A stretch of 64,000 nucleotides of DNA from positions 124,001 through 188,000 of the forward strand of contig CAIFES010000002.1 in the NCBI GenBank assembly GCA_903789535.1, in the 5' to 3' direction. Position numbers and translations under genes: made by a program. The stretch's first letter is position 1, and each line of letters opens with the position of its first letter. The notes under the pieces were generated by a model. It searched no databases and was not told the DNA's origin. It saw only the letters and a program-made list of their open reading frames with translations. Of this stretch, positions 50,037-59,076 are shown in pieces. The stretch is from an uncultured Aeriscardovia sp. (lineage in GTDB: Bacteria > Actinomycetota > Actinomycetes > Actinomycetales > Bifidobacteriaceae).

Positions 50037-51986
50037 TCAATCATCCTCGTCTTCCGCAGCCCCGTTACCGCCGTTCAGTACTGACAGGAACTGACCATGC
50101 CCCGGCTTGAGCAGCTCAGGAATGATAAGCGGGTTCGGCTGCAGACAGGATCCCTGCTTAGCGATCAGCTGCTGCCAACACTCATCTTTCTTGGCCCACT
50201 CGGTCACATTCTGTATCGGACGATCCGGCTCAATGAGAATCGTCATCGCTTCCGCACCCGCATAATTGATCGTCGGTTTCAGACACTCGGGTATTGCCTG
50301 CCGCTCCCAGATAGCATCAAAATCCAGTGTGCTGTTGCTCGCCTTGAGATCGTATGAGATCTTTGCGAGGGCATACGTCGTCACCGGTCCCGGATACCCC
50401 TTGTACCATGACGGCGGATTCGTCTTGGACATCACGAATTTGCGAATCGTGTCATACAAGATCTTCATGCAGACAAGATCCTTGTAATACGTGTCGGTAA
50501 TCATCTCCTGCGCATTCTCGTCAGTCAAAGACGACATCTGCTTGGAGAAATGTGCAAAGCTCTTCTGGGCACCCAAGCTGACAACGGCCGGCTCCTGCTC
50601 CCAAGAAAGTATGTACTTCACCGCATCCGTCAGCTTGATTACCTGTTTATGCGGATTCTCCTTATTGAACCGTCGCTTCAGATCGCCAAACAGTCGGTCA
50701 CGCTCGACGGTGTACTGGCCGCGAGCGCGCTCGTAATACCAATGATTCGCATACACAGACTTCTTCTGCCGCGGCGCGTCGATTCGACGTGACAAGGCTT
50801 CAAGCCGCGTCTGAAAGGGGCTTGTAGAAGAAAGATCCGTCTGCGAGACCTTGTTCTGGCTATTGGTAAACCTTGCGATGTTCGGGACGAAATTCGGGGT
50901 CGTCTGCTTGGAATCATTGACGACAACAACCTTTGCCGGGACCAAGACCTTAGAAAGATCTGCCTTGTCCTTCTTTCGCGTGTTAAAAATCGCTGCCGTC
51001 GTCTGACCGCCATTGACTATCTGAAGATCTTTGATGGCGATGATACGCGACGGGTCAATCGCCCCATCAGATTGACGCGCGAAAGCGACTGCAGAGGCGG
51101 TAGCAGAGATGCCATTGTTATAAGCAACGAAATCTTCCGGGTGCTGGCAAATAGTCGACCGTATGCCTTTATTGACTTTCCCTCGGAAAGAAAGGAATGA
51201 GCGGACATTTGATTCCATCAGCTTGGATCCGTATTTCTCATACAAATCAGCGAGTGCAGAACCGGTGAAGAAGAACATGAATGTATCAAAACCGCGGTTC
51301 GTTTCCGGAGCTTTGACGACGGGGACACCCAGAGGGGCATAATCGGCGAGATTGATGAAAAGCTGCTCATCATCCTCACCATGCGCTGCCTTACCCCACC
51401 GTGAGAGATCCCAGACGTCAAGTCTGTACGGTTTCCCATTGAAAGGCTTCTCCGAAATATCACTAAGAGTCTCGAAATTGGCGAAATTCCGCGGATCGCC
51501 GGGCTCCCGAGGAGTATAGAGCCTGTCAGTCAAGAAATATAGGCGATACCGAGTCGCATCATCCTTATGCTCATGGATGGTCTGCGCCAGCGAGATCACA
51601 TCTTGGTCTTCAAACCCTTCCGGCGGGAAAATGCCTGAGATACTATCCTCGACAAACTTGATGAGCTGAAGATAGTAATGACGTATTTCCTTATATGTGA
51701 TACTCGGAACGTGATCAGGGTCTCGCCCCAGACGCAGCGTCACTGTAGGATCGCAGACAAACAGAACGATTGACTGATCCTGCTCAAAAGAACTGCTGTC
51801 GTATCCATCCACCGCATAGACGGACTGGTGCAAATAAGCCGGCTCCGGATCATTGACAGCATTGTCATCTCGAAGCAGACCGGTGGCATAGTCAAAGAAA
51901 GCCTCCTGATCGTACTGGCTTTCCTGTTTGGCGTCTCGCACACCCGCCAGAAAATCTGTATAGCTTACGGACGCATTGTTATCCAT
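50037..51986 (-). CDS. AIPR-family protein (abortive infection phage resistance)
   Basis: A 649-residue AIPR-domain protein, last gene of the defence operon. The conserved core is NVRSFLSFRGKVNKGIRST, DFVAYNNGISATASAVAF and IKDLQIVNGGQTTAAIF. The AIPR family is named after abortive-infection phage-resistance proteins; its biochemical activity is not firmly established. The C-terminus ends in an acidic run (EDEDD). The ATG at 51986 is chosen, 22 bases after the stop of the preceding gene; a longer frame needs a TTG start. GGAG lies 12 bases upstream. Its 3' end faces the methyltransferase gene across 82 bases that contain no clear terminator. Confidence 0.9.
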   Translation of the reverse strand: MDNNASVSYTDFLAGVRDAKQESQYDQEAFFDYATGLLRDDNAVNDPEPAYLHQSVYAVDGYDSSSFEQDQSIVLFVCDPTVTLRLGRDPDHVPSITYKEIRHYYLQLIKFVEDSISGIFPPEGFEDQDVISLAQTIHEHKDDATRYRLYFLTDRLYTPREPGDPRNFANFETLSDISEKPFNGKPYRLDVWDLSRWGKAAHGEDDEQLFINLADYAPLGVPVVKAPETNRGFDTFMFFFTGSALADLYEKYGSKLMESNVRSFLSFRGKVNKGIRSTICQHPEDFVAYNNGISATASAVAFARQSDGAIDPSRIIAIKDLQIVNGGQTTAAIFNTRKKDKADLSKVLVPAKVVVVNDSKQTTPNFVPNIARFTNSQNKVSQTDLSSTSPFQTRLEALSRRIDAPRQKKSVYANHWYYERARGQYTVERDRLFGDLKRRFNKENPHKQVIKLTDAVKYILSWEQEPAVVSLGAQKSFAHFSKQMSSLTDENAQEMITDTYYKDLVCMKILYDTIRKFVMSKTNPPSWYKGYPGPVTTYALAKISYDLKASNSTLDFDAIWERQAIPECLKPTINYAGAEAMTILIEPDRPIQNVTEWAKKDECWQQLIAKQGSCLQPNPLIIPELLKPGHGQFLSVLNGGNGAAEDEDD

Positions 51987-52008
51987 CAGTCGCCGTTCTC
52001 CTGCTTTA

Positions 52009-53058
52009 TCACGCTGCGACAAGGCCCTCGTATCGTTTCACCTTGTACCGCTGAATCTGGGGTGTACTGAGATCAAGCTTATAACTCAGATTCTCCACAC
52101 CGGGCGCAACTTGGTCTGCGATGACGCGGGGGAAGTCGTCTTTCACGGCATACACCGTGATGTCTCCGACGGAATATCGACGCTCGCGCAAAGTATCGAT
52201 AAGAAACTGCAGACCGAGATTCTCGAGCCCGTCATTCAGCCTGTTTTCTGTGAGACCCGCGTCACCGTGCGCTTGGCTGACCAGCCATGTGACAAGATCC
52301 TCCAACCGCATCGCACCTTTCGCACCTGCACGTACCTCAGTCAGACGGACCGTGGTCAGCTCGATTGATGGGAACTGCGCATCATCGAGCTGATACGGAG
52401 AGGAGATCGTCACAGTATGTGCTGAAGGCAATAGCGCTTTTACCTCAAATGCCCGTTTTTGCTCTTCAAAACGATAATCCTGTGCCGCTCCATAAGGACC
52501 CGACCAAGCGAGGACGGCTGTCTCCAAAGAGACGCCCATACGATCCGCGATAACTGGCATCGCCGCCAGTTCCGCGAACGTCCCGCGTAAAAGAGCCTCA
52601 CTTCCTGAGACAAGACGAACAATCCGCCGAAATTGGACAAACACCGAAGATATTTGCGCGTCGGCCTGCTCCCATGTGGAGCACCGTGAAAGCCGGCGGA
52701 CAAGTGCAGCGCAGATTTCTGCGAAGGCAATCCGTAGGCCACGGTCTTCTAGGACAAAAGTCAGAGACCATTGTTCTCGATCGGAATAGCGACGCCGGTC
52801 ACCCAAAACGACTTTGATCGCCCGAAAATCGTCCTGTATATGAGGTCTTCCTGAAAGAAGAAGAGTTAGCTGACAGTCAAGGCTCTCAGACCGATAAGCA
52901 AAACAAGCAATATATAACTGCTCGCTCGTCGCGATGTAGTGATGATAGGTGACATCGGCCGCTGATCCTGTTTGATTCCAGATATCTAGAAGGACATCCG
53001 GATTCGAGAAATCACGGACGGTCGACGCCCCGCCGGTCCCAACGTCAGAATCAATCAT
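52009..53058 (-). CDS. PD-(D/E)XK motif protein (DUF4420 type)
   Basis: A 349-residue protein of the DUF4420 group, whose members carry a PD-(D/E)XK nuclease-like domain and occur in restriction-type islands. The candidate active site is GPYGAAQDYRFEEQ followed by RAFEVKAL, where a conserved Asp and the ExK-like FEVK appear. The N-terminus has beta-strand segments (EQLYIACFAYRSESLDCQLT). No membrane segments are seen. It starts five bases after the stop of the Z1 gene and ends 22 bases before the AIPR start. It is the likely DNA-cutting subunit, with the Z1 and GHKL proteins as ATP-driven partners; that division of labour is inference. Confidence 0.82.
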   Translation of the reverse strand: MIDSDVGTGGASTVRDFSNPDVLLDIWNQTGSAADVTYHHYIATSEQLYIACFAYRSESLDCQLTLLLSGRPHIQDDFRAIKVVLGDRRRYSDREQWSLTFVLEDRGLRIAFAEICAALVRRLSRCSTWEQADAQISSVFVQFRRIVRLVSGSEALLRGTFAELAAMPVIADRMGVSLETAVLAWSGPYGAAQDYRFEEQKRAFEVKALLPSAHTVTISSPYQLDDAQFPSIELTTVRLTEVRAGAKGAMRLEDLVTWLVSQAHGDAGLTENRLNDGLENLGLQFLIDTLRERRYSVGDITVYAVKDDFPRVIADQVAPGVENLSYKLDLSTPQIQRYKVKRYEGLVAA

Positions 53059-53063
53059 GAACT

Positions 53064-56018
53064 TCAGTCTTCCTCAGCGTCGCTATCACCCTGCTGGATC
53101 AGCGCCTCAAGATTGTTCAGCCTATTAACCTTTTGTTCCTGATCAAGACGCTGTTGAACAGTATTCCAGTACATTTCAACAGTGCCGTTCTTGTCATCAG
53201 GATCGAAGGCATCTTGGTCCTGGGGAATAACGATTTTTGCAGCGAGAGAATGCCTGAGCTGTTTCTGTTCGAATTCCAGCCTGGAATCGACATCATTCTT
53301 ACCGGCGACCGGATTCACCATATAGAGGAACAGACACGGCCTCGGGACGTAACGGTAATACTCAATCTCGTTAGCTTTACGCTGGCCGTTTTCCCTCTCA
53401 AATCTCCGGCATTCTTCTGCATCTCCAAATTTGAGGACATAATCTCGCACATCGCTTGAACCGGCAAGACGAAGACTCCTACCAGAGATTGCCATTGTGG
53501 ACTTATCAGGATCAAGAACCGTGCAGGAACGCCTAGTTGTCCCAATCCAGCTGAAAGGCGGATGAAGGGATGAACCGGCCGTGGCAGCAGAGAAATCTTC
53601 GCCGCCTCCACTGACCTCAAAAATGACATCCCACAGATGGAGCCGGTCATTACTCTGCTGTGTCAAGGCGTATTGCTGTGCCATGGAGAATGCGAATTCG
53701 TCACTGTCGTTGCGATATGTCGCAATCACATTACCGAAGTAACGATCCCCATAACCAGCACGATATGCAGTCAGGAACGTCAAAACATCCGCAATCGGAA
53801 CTTGCTTATAGACAACAGTCGAAAGGTCTCCATTCCTCTTCGCCGCCTGCTCCCGAATAGTCGACTTCGAGGAATCATCTGCCGCCGATTGCACCGTGTC
53901 CATCAGCTTTTGGAGGGCAGCATCATTCTCACGAATCCTAATTGAGTCATAAGAGAGCCTGACGGATTCCAAGTTCGTCGCGGCGAGATTGAACTCATCA
54001 CCTCCATAATGCAATTCGGCATTACGCGATTTGGCGGCGCTGGTGATACGAACACCGTTGCTGGGATTTTTACGAATCATCAAACCAAATTGCTTCGGGG
54101 TCAGACCCTGCTGGTGCATGCTCTCGATTCTCGCTCGCAGATCCTCGATGACTTGGGCGCTATAGCGAAAATCATAAATCGTCTCCGGCAAGAGCCAAAT
54201 ACGAAGAAGATCTTCGTATCCTTGCCGGTAACCAAACCATCGACCCATCTGCAGCAATGTGTCGGCAGCGGTCACATGCCGATAGAAGAAGCTCACAGTC
54301 AGGCCGGGCAGGGTCATACCGCGAGAAAGACTGTTTCCGCCTACGAAAATCTGATAATCATAACGGCGGTCAGTCATTACGCCGTGTTCCTCATTCCACA
54401 ATTTTGATTTTGTGTTTTCAAGTCGGACGATCATCCCATCCAAATAATGACCGATACGCTGACGAACAATTGCCCATGTGGTGTCCCGAAGACCTAGATA
54501 TTCCGTCTCATAGGCCTCTTTAAGTCCACTGATCAACGAGTCGCTGTCCGGATGATTTGCACGAACCGCTTCTTTCATGGAGCGCATGTAGCTAAAGACA
54601 CGATCAGCAACTTGCTGTTGGATATCCACGAAACGCGAGACATGAATCAGCATTGAACGCCGATTATTCGGGCGACCGTCTGGGTTATCAACAGCACAGG
54701 CAACGATAAAGGTATTGATAGCGTGACGGAGCTGACTGTCCAAGCCATTTCCTCCGAGACGATCATTCTTATGCTGTTTGAGTCCCAACCAAGGGTCGAT
54801 TTCGGCTTGGCTGATTCGACGGACAAAATGCTTCCCCTGTCCTCCATTGAAGCTTGGTCCTTCGTCCAGATCGCCGAACAGCTGTTTGGCGCCTAGGTAC
54901 TCTGTCGGAGAATCAAGCTCATAGATGAAGTCTTCAGGGAATAGGTCCTGTCTCTCTTCGTCGTCAATAAAGATGTTGGCAAACGGAGTTGCTGTCACGG
55001 CGACATACGCACGGCAATTGCTATCAGCGAGAATCTCTCCGATCAACTTGTTGACGGCGGTGCGATCCTGTCCTTTCTTGCTCGTGTTGATAGAGGCGTA
55101 ATCACTCTCGTCGTCAATGATGAGCATCGGAACATCAGTACTCTGATTACCGACCCATTCCTGGAATGCCCTCAAAACAGTCGTGTTCTTCTTCAACACA
55201 GCCACAAACGGACTGCGGCCGCGCTGGGGATGCAGCATGCGGCGAGCGCCAGAACTGACACCTGTCTTGAAATCACTGCTGGCATCAGTCAATACCGAAA
55301 AATCAGGTATACCCATATACGAGCGGCGAAGCAGACCAACACCAATCCGATTTCCATGAGAGTCATTTCCCGTAAAATCGGTATCAACTCGCTCCTGGGT
55401 CTGTCGGCGTAGACGCTCGTTATCAGATGTCAGAACGACAAAGAACCGATATCCGTAATCAGCGGCCTTATTCATCAGGGCCATATATGTCTGTGTTTTG
55501 CCGGACTGAACGTCACCGATAAGCAGGCCCTTGGTCGTCCTTGGTTCTGCCCCGGGACGCGGATCCGGCATCAAATCCAACAATGCGTCAGTCACGACAT
55601 CCAATTGCCGAATGACAGAATTGCTGCGCTTCTTCTTATCCGAAAGGTAAAGCCGGTATGTATCCCACAGTCGAAGCGAGACCCCATCTTTCACAGCCTC
55701 GTTCAACCAAGGATGAGCCCCTCGCTTTAATTCGATACCAGAAGGCTGTTCAGCAACTGGTTTGCCGACCGCAGGCTTGATACCAAGTTCATCACGAAGC
55801 GCGATGACAGTCTGAGAATAATAAGGTGACCGCGTATTTAGGGTAACCGCATTTGCAAAACGCTTGACCACTTCCACAAGATCATCTTCAGATTGAGGTC
55901 TCGGAGAAATCAGCCCCGCCGTAATAGCCGAATAAATATGCAACTGACATGATTGCCATCTCTCCTGTTCTGTTTGCTTGTTCGCAGCAGAGATATCAGG
56001 TACCGTTGGTTCACTCAT
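53064..56018 (-). CDS. Z1-domain P-loop ATPase/helicase-like protein
   Basis: A 984-residue protein with a superfamily-2-like ATPase core and the Z1 domain. Walker A is IGDVQSGKTQTYMAL (about residue 172), Walker B LIIDDESDYASI and motif III AVTATPFANIFID. The Z1 part continues through RSMLIHVSRFVDIQQQ and FVGGNSLSRGMTLPGLTVSF, whose GGNSLSRG segment corresponds to a helicase motif V/VI region. The C-terminus ends in an acidic DSDAEED. ATG 56018 is chosen over longer frames because AAGGAG lies seven bases upstream. It overlaps the end of the GHKL-ATPase gene by eight bases, so translation is coupled. GC is lower than in the flanking chromosome. Confidence 0.9.
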   Translation of the reverse strand: MSEPTVPDISAANKQTEQERWQSCQLHIYSAITAGLISPRPQSEDDLVEVVKRFANAVTLNTRSPYYSQTVIALRDELGIKPAVGKPVAEQPSGIELKRGAHPWLNEAVKDGVSLRLWDTYRLYLSDKKKRSNSVIRQLDVVTDALLDLMPDPRPGAEPRTTKGLLIGDVQSGKTQTYMALMNKAADYGYRFFVVLTSDNERLRRQTQERVDTDFTGNDSHGNRIGVGLLRRSYMGIPDFSVLTDASSDFKTGVSSGARRMLHPQRGRSPFVAVLKKNTTVLRAFQEWVGNQSTDVPMLIIDDESDYASINTSKKGQDRTAVNKLIGEILADSNCRAYVAVTATPFANIFIDDEERQDLFPEDFIYELDSPTEYLGAKQLFGDLDEGPSFNGGQGKHFVRRISQAEIDPWLGLKQHKNDRLGGNGLDSQLRHAINTFIVACAVDNPDGRPNNRRSMLIHVSRFVDIQQQVADRVFSYMRSMKEAVRANHPDSDSLISGLKEAYETEYLGLRDTTWAIVRQRIGHYLDGMIVRLENTKSKLWNEEHGVMTDRRYDYQIFVGGNSLSRGMTLPGLTVSFFYRHVTAADTLLQMGRWFGYRQGYEDLLRIWLLPETIYDFRYSAQVIEDLRARIESMHQQGLTPKQFGLMIRKNPSNGVRITSAAKSRNAELHYGGDEFNLAATNLESVRLSYDSIRIRENDAALQKLMDTVQSAADDSSKSTIREQAAKRNGDLSTVVYKQVPIADVLTFLTAYRAGYGDRYFGNVIATYRNDSDEFAFSMAQQYALTQQSNDRLHLWDVIFEVSGGGEDFSAATAGSSLHPPFSWIGTTRRSCTVLDPDKSTMAISGRSLRLAGSSDVRDYVLKFGDAEECRRFERENGQRKANEIEYYRYVPRPCLFLYMVNPVAGKNDVDSRLEFEQKQLRHSLAAKIVIPQDQDAFDPDDKNGTVEMYWNTVQQRLDQEQKVNRLNNLEALIQQGDSDAEED

Positions 56019-57528
56019 CATCAGACTCCTTTGCCGCTTCGAGCAACAGTTCATAGGCATGAGGTTCGGAAGAAAATTCTGGAAGCGCGCTCGCTCGCTG
56101 CGCAAACTCCTTCGCCGAGGAGAATCGAGGACCTATCGCCACCCAATACATCTGAGCAAGAGAGCGGAGTCTATCCGTCTCTGAACTGATGAAATCACCC
56201 TCTGTGCTTGCCGAGAAGTCGCTTCCCATTTGATCCGCCAAGGCGCCCAGAGGAACCGTCTCTGCCAGAAGACGGCGGAGAGCTGCAAAGGAGCTCCGCT
56301 GCTCGGTTGAAAGCAAGGAAGCAAAATTCTGGATGATAGGGCTGTCATCATCGAGTTCAAGACCATATCGCCCATTGTCATCTTGGACGATCTTCCACAG
56401 ACCAGCCAACTCATCCTGCTGCCTGCGTCGAGCGTTGCGTCGCGTGGCCTGTGCGCTGGGATCACTGGTGAATTGCTTCATGAATTTCCTCAGTGCCTGG
56501 CGGATCTCCAGAGGAGGGACAGCGCGCGACTTCTTCACATCCAAGCCCCAGAGCGTATCCATGGAATTGGGAATATCTACCCGCACGCGGTACCGCTGAA
56601 GACGCTTGCAGACCCGTGCCATTCGGAACCAATTACCCCAGCTGATCAATCTGTACGACCGATAGATATAAAAGCCCTGTGTATTGAGAAGGTTATGCTC
56701 CGCCTTCCCATCCAACTCCAATAGACGGCATTCCTGTTTGTTCAAGTGGTTGATTTGCGGCAACGTGACAGCCTGCAGCATGACATCTGTTCCCGCGAGT
56801 CGCTGGGGCGGGTCAGAATGCGTCTTCACTGATTGAGTCAAGAAAGGATCCACTGCTGGCACGTCAGAGCCGTTGATACAAATCCGTATTTGATGAACGC
56901 CCTCATCACTCGGATACGGATGCAGAAAGCGATGGAAAACCAAAGCTACATAATCCCTGACCTCATCCATCTGCCGATCGAAATCTCGAATACTCTTGCC
57001 CGCAAGCGCCTCGAGCTTGTCGAGATTTCTCCACAGCACACAGGTACCGTCACCTTTCCGATCCCAGAACTCGTGACGGACTGCTCTTGGCAGCACATCT
57101 ACCGCTTCCTGCTCGTCAAGCATCTCGAGCGACCAGTCACCTGACTGTTTGATACGATCCAAATCCCACCGCAGAGTGGTTCGTTTCCCCCTATGCCGGG
57201 TGCTGACAAGGAGCGAGCGCGCTTGGGAGAGAGATGCTGTCTTCAGTCCGAGACCAAAACGGCCAAGATTGGCCGCCCCGCGCTGCTCTCGGCTGGTATC
57301 ACCCAAGCGCATGGCATTGATGGCCGTCTGGGCATCCATTCCTTCACCGTTATCAATAATGGCGATAAACGGCCGCTGGCCTTCGTCATGGTATCGGACG
57401 TCAATAATGTCAGCCTGCGCGGTGATGGAGTTGTCGATGATATCTGCGATCGCTGTTTTGAGCTCATAACCCATCGAGCGCATCGAATTCATCAAACTCG
57501 TATCGGGTACACAGGTGACAGTCCTCAT
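56011..57528 (-). CDS. MORC/Hsp90-like GHKL ATPase
   Basis: A 505-residue GHKL-type ATPase, first gene of the defence operon. The N box is ELKTAIADIIDNSITAQ (Asn33), with Asp29 at the position where MutL and Hsp90 have the catalytic Glu; bacterial relatives may share this. The G1 box is IIDNGEGMD and the G2 box RFGLGLKTASLSQA. The ATPase domain is followed by an S5-like region (CVLWRNLDKLEALAGKSIRD) and a C-terminal half without recognised domain. By analogy with MORC and MutL it may dimerise on ATP binding and clamp DNA. GGGGAGAAT lies upstream of the ATG. The stop region overlaps the Z1 start. Confidence 0.9.
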   Translation of the reverse strand: MRTVTCVPDTSLMNSMRSMGYELKTAIADIIDNSITAQADIIDVRYHDEGQRPFIAIIDNGEGMDAQTAINAMRLGDTSREQRGAANLGRFGLGLKTASLSQARSLLVSTRHRGKRTTLRWDLDRIKQSGDWSLEMLDEQEAVDVLPRAVRHEFWDRKGDGTCVLWRNLDKLEALAGKSIRDFDRQMDEVRDYVALVFHRFLHPYPSDEGVHQIRICINGSDVPAVDPFLTQSVKTHSDPPQRLAGTDVMLQAVTLPQINHLNKQECRLLELDGKAEHNLLNTQGFYIYRSYRLISWGNWFRMARVCKRLQRYRVRVDIPNSMDTLWGLDVKKSRAVPPLEIRQALRKFMKQFTSDPSAQATRRNARRRQQDELAGLWKIVQDDNGRYGLELDDDSPIIQNFASLLSTEQRSSFAALRRLLAETVPLGALADQMGSDFSASTEGDFISSETDRLRSLAQMYWVAIGPRFSSAKEFAQRASALPEFSSEPHAYELLLEAAKESDDE

Positions 57529-57694
57529 CGATTCTCCCCTCTGGTCCGATTTTTCCAGATATAGCAGACCGAAATCTCGTTGGTATGACGCCAGTTCAGG
57601 GCTTTAGGACTGTATGAGATGGCGAATCGATAGATGCAGACTCCTCTCATAGCCGTCATACCGAATTTGCGCGAATCTGCAAAGCAAAGAGGGG

Positions 57695-57725
57695 GCATAG
57701 AGCGGGCAGAAGCACCGCCCTATGC
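57695..57725. terminator. bidirectional terminator-like hairpin at the edge of the defence island
   Basis: GCATAGAGCGG and CCGCCCTATGC form an 11-bp stem with one mismatch. It lies 11 bases after the stop of the aldo/keto reductase gene on the minus strand. A T run is not prominent, so its strength is uncertain. Confidence 0.5.
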
Positions 57726-57736
57726 CAACACAATTG

Positions 57737-58834
57737 TCACCCCTTGTACTGCTTGTCCGCCTCGGGGGCCGGGAGCGGGGCGATGCGGTCGATCTCGGCG
57801 AGCTCGTCGTCGGAGAAGGTCGTGTTCTCCAGCGCCTTCGCGTCGTCGATGATCTGGCTCGGGCGGGAGGCGCCCACCAGGACGCTGGTGACGCCCTTGT
57901 GCAGCAGCCAGGCGACGGCCATCTCGGCGAGCGACTGGCCGCGGTCATGGGCGAGGTCGTTGAGCTCGCGGATCTGCGTCAGACGCTCCGGGGTCAGCGC
58001 GGCCTTGGTCAGGTAGCGGCCGTCCTCGGCGATGCGCGAGTCGGCCGGGATGCCGTTGAGGTACCGGTCGGTCAGCAGACCCTGCTGCAACGGGGAGTAG
58101 GCGGTCAGACCGATCCCGGAAGCCGCGGCGGCATCGAGGATGCCGTTGGCCTCGTTCGCGCGGTCGAAGATATTCCACCGGATCTGGTTGATGACGAACG
58201 GCGCGTGCATCTGCCGAAGCAGCTTTGCGGCCTCCACGGTCTGCGCGGGAGAGAAGTTGGAGATGCCCACATAGAGCGCCTTGCCCTGGCGGACGATGTC
58301 GGCGAGCGCCTGCATCGACTCCTCCAGCGGTGTGTTCGGGTCAGGGCGGTGCATGTAGAAGATGTCGACGTAATCGAGGCCGAGGCTCCTCAGCGAGCGG
58401 TTGAGGCTGGCGAAGAGGTACTTGCGCGATCCCAGGGTGCCGTACGGGCCGGGCCACATATCCCAGCCGGCCTTGGTGGTGATGATCAGCTCGTCGCGGT
58501 ACGGCTTGAAGTCGGTGGCGAGAAGTCGACCGAGGCTCTTCTCGGCCTCGCCGTAGTGCGGACCGTAGTTGTTGGCGCAGTCGAAGACGGTGATGCCGTT
58601 GTCGAAGGCGGCGCGGGCGATGGCGCGCATCGTGGCGTAGGGGCGGTCCTCGCCGAAGTTGTGCCAGAAGCCGAGCGAGAGCTGCGGCAGCGCGAGGCCG
58701 GAGTCGCCGAGGTAGGCGTAGCGCATGCGCCCGTCGTAGCGGTCGGGGTCGGCGGTGTAAGTCGGATCGACGTCATGGGTGTAGTGGCCGGGCTCGCGCA
58801 TCAGCTCGGACTGCGGGAAGAATCGTGCGGTCAT
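57737..58834 (-). CDS. aldo/keto reductase
   Basis: A 365-residue NADPH-dependent aldo/keto reductase of the YghZ/voltage-gated-channel-beta-like group. The catalytic tetrad is visible in VFDCANNYGPHYG (Asp and Tyr), LIITTKAGWD (Lys) and FYMHRPDPNTP (His). NADPH-binding segments are YVGISNFSPAQTVEA and VTSVLVGASRPSQIIDDA. Residues 1-40 are an extension (HYTHDVDPTYTADPD) typical for this subgroup. The ATG at 58834 has AAGGAGAACA upstream; the longer frame is rejected. Family members reduce methylglyoxal and other aldehydes. It belongs to the chromosomal flank, with high GC. Confidence 0.94.
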   Translation of the reverse strand: MTARFFPQSELMREPGHYTHDVDPTYTADPDRYDGRMRYAYLGDSGLALPQLSLGFWHNFGEDRPYATMRAIARAAFDNGITVFDCANNYGPHYGEAEKSLGRLLATDFKPYRDELIITTKAGWDMWPGPYGTLGSRKYLFASLNRSLRSLGLDYVDIFYMHRPDPNTPLEESMQALADIVRQGKALYVGISNFSPAQTVEAAKLLRQMHAPFVINQIRWNIFDRANEANGILDAAAASGIGLTAYSPLQQGLLTDRYLNGIPADSRIAEDGRYLTKAALTPERLTQIRELNDLAHDRGQSLAEMAVAWLLHKGVTSVLVGASRPSQIIDDAKALENTTFSDDELAEIDRIAPLPAPEADKQYKG

Positions 58835-58854
58835 TGTTCTCCTTCGAACTGCCG

Positions 58855-58863
58855 TGTGGATAA
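58855..58863. other. DnaA-box-like nonamer
   Basis: TGTGGATAA, the complement of the perfect DnaA box TTATCCACA, lies upstream of the reductase gene. A single box has little weight; a similar one is at 48056. The rest of 58835-59076 has no gene. Confidence 0.3.
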
Positions 58864-59076
58864 CAAGTCCAATCCTATCGTGCGCAGGATGGTGACCACG
58901 TATCGTCACCTTTGATTCCCCGCTGCGCTCCTCATTTTTCCCCCGCTACGCTCTCCGTTTTGCGCTACGGCTTGCGTCTCGCTCGCAGGGCGTCAGGGGT
59001 TGGTGCCGGCCTCTAGACTGTAACCTGTTTATTTCCAACGCTTTGGGCACCACAGAAATAGCAACCGGGAGGTCGG

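Noticed and set aside
56011-57528. Asp29 in place of catalytic Glu in the GHKL ATPase as evidence of inactivity
   Set aside because: Asp can act as base and the same ADIIDNS form appears, from memory, in bacterial relatives. The G1 and G2 boxes are intact.
48056-58863. DnaA boxes (TTATCCACA complement) at 48056 and 58855 as a replication origin
   Set aside because: Two single boxes 11 kb apart are compatible with chance; no cluster, AT-rich unwinding region or dnaA gene is seen.
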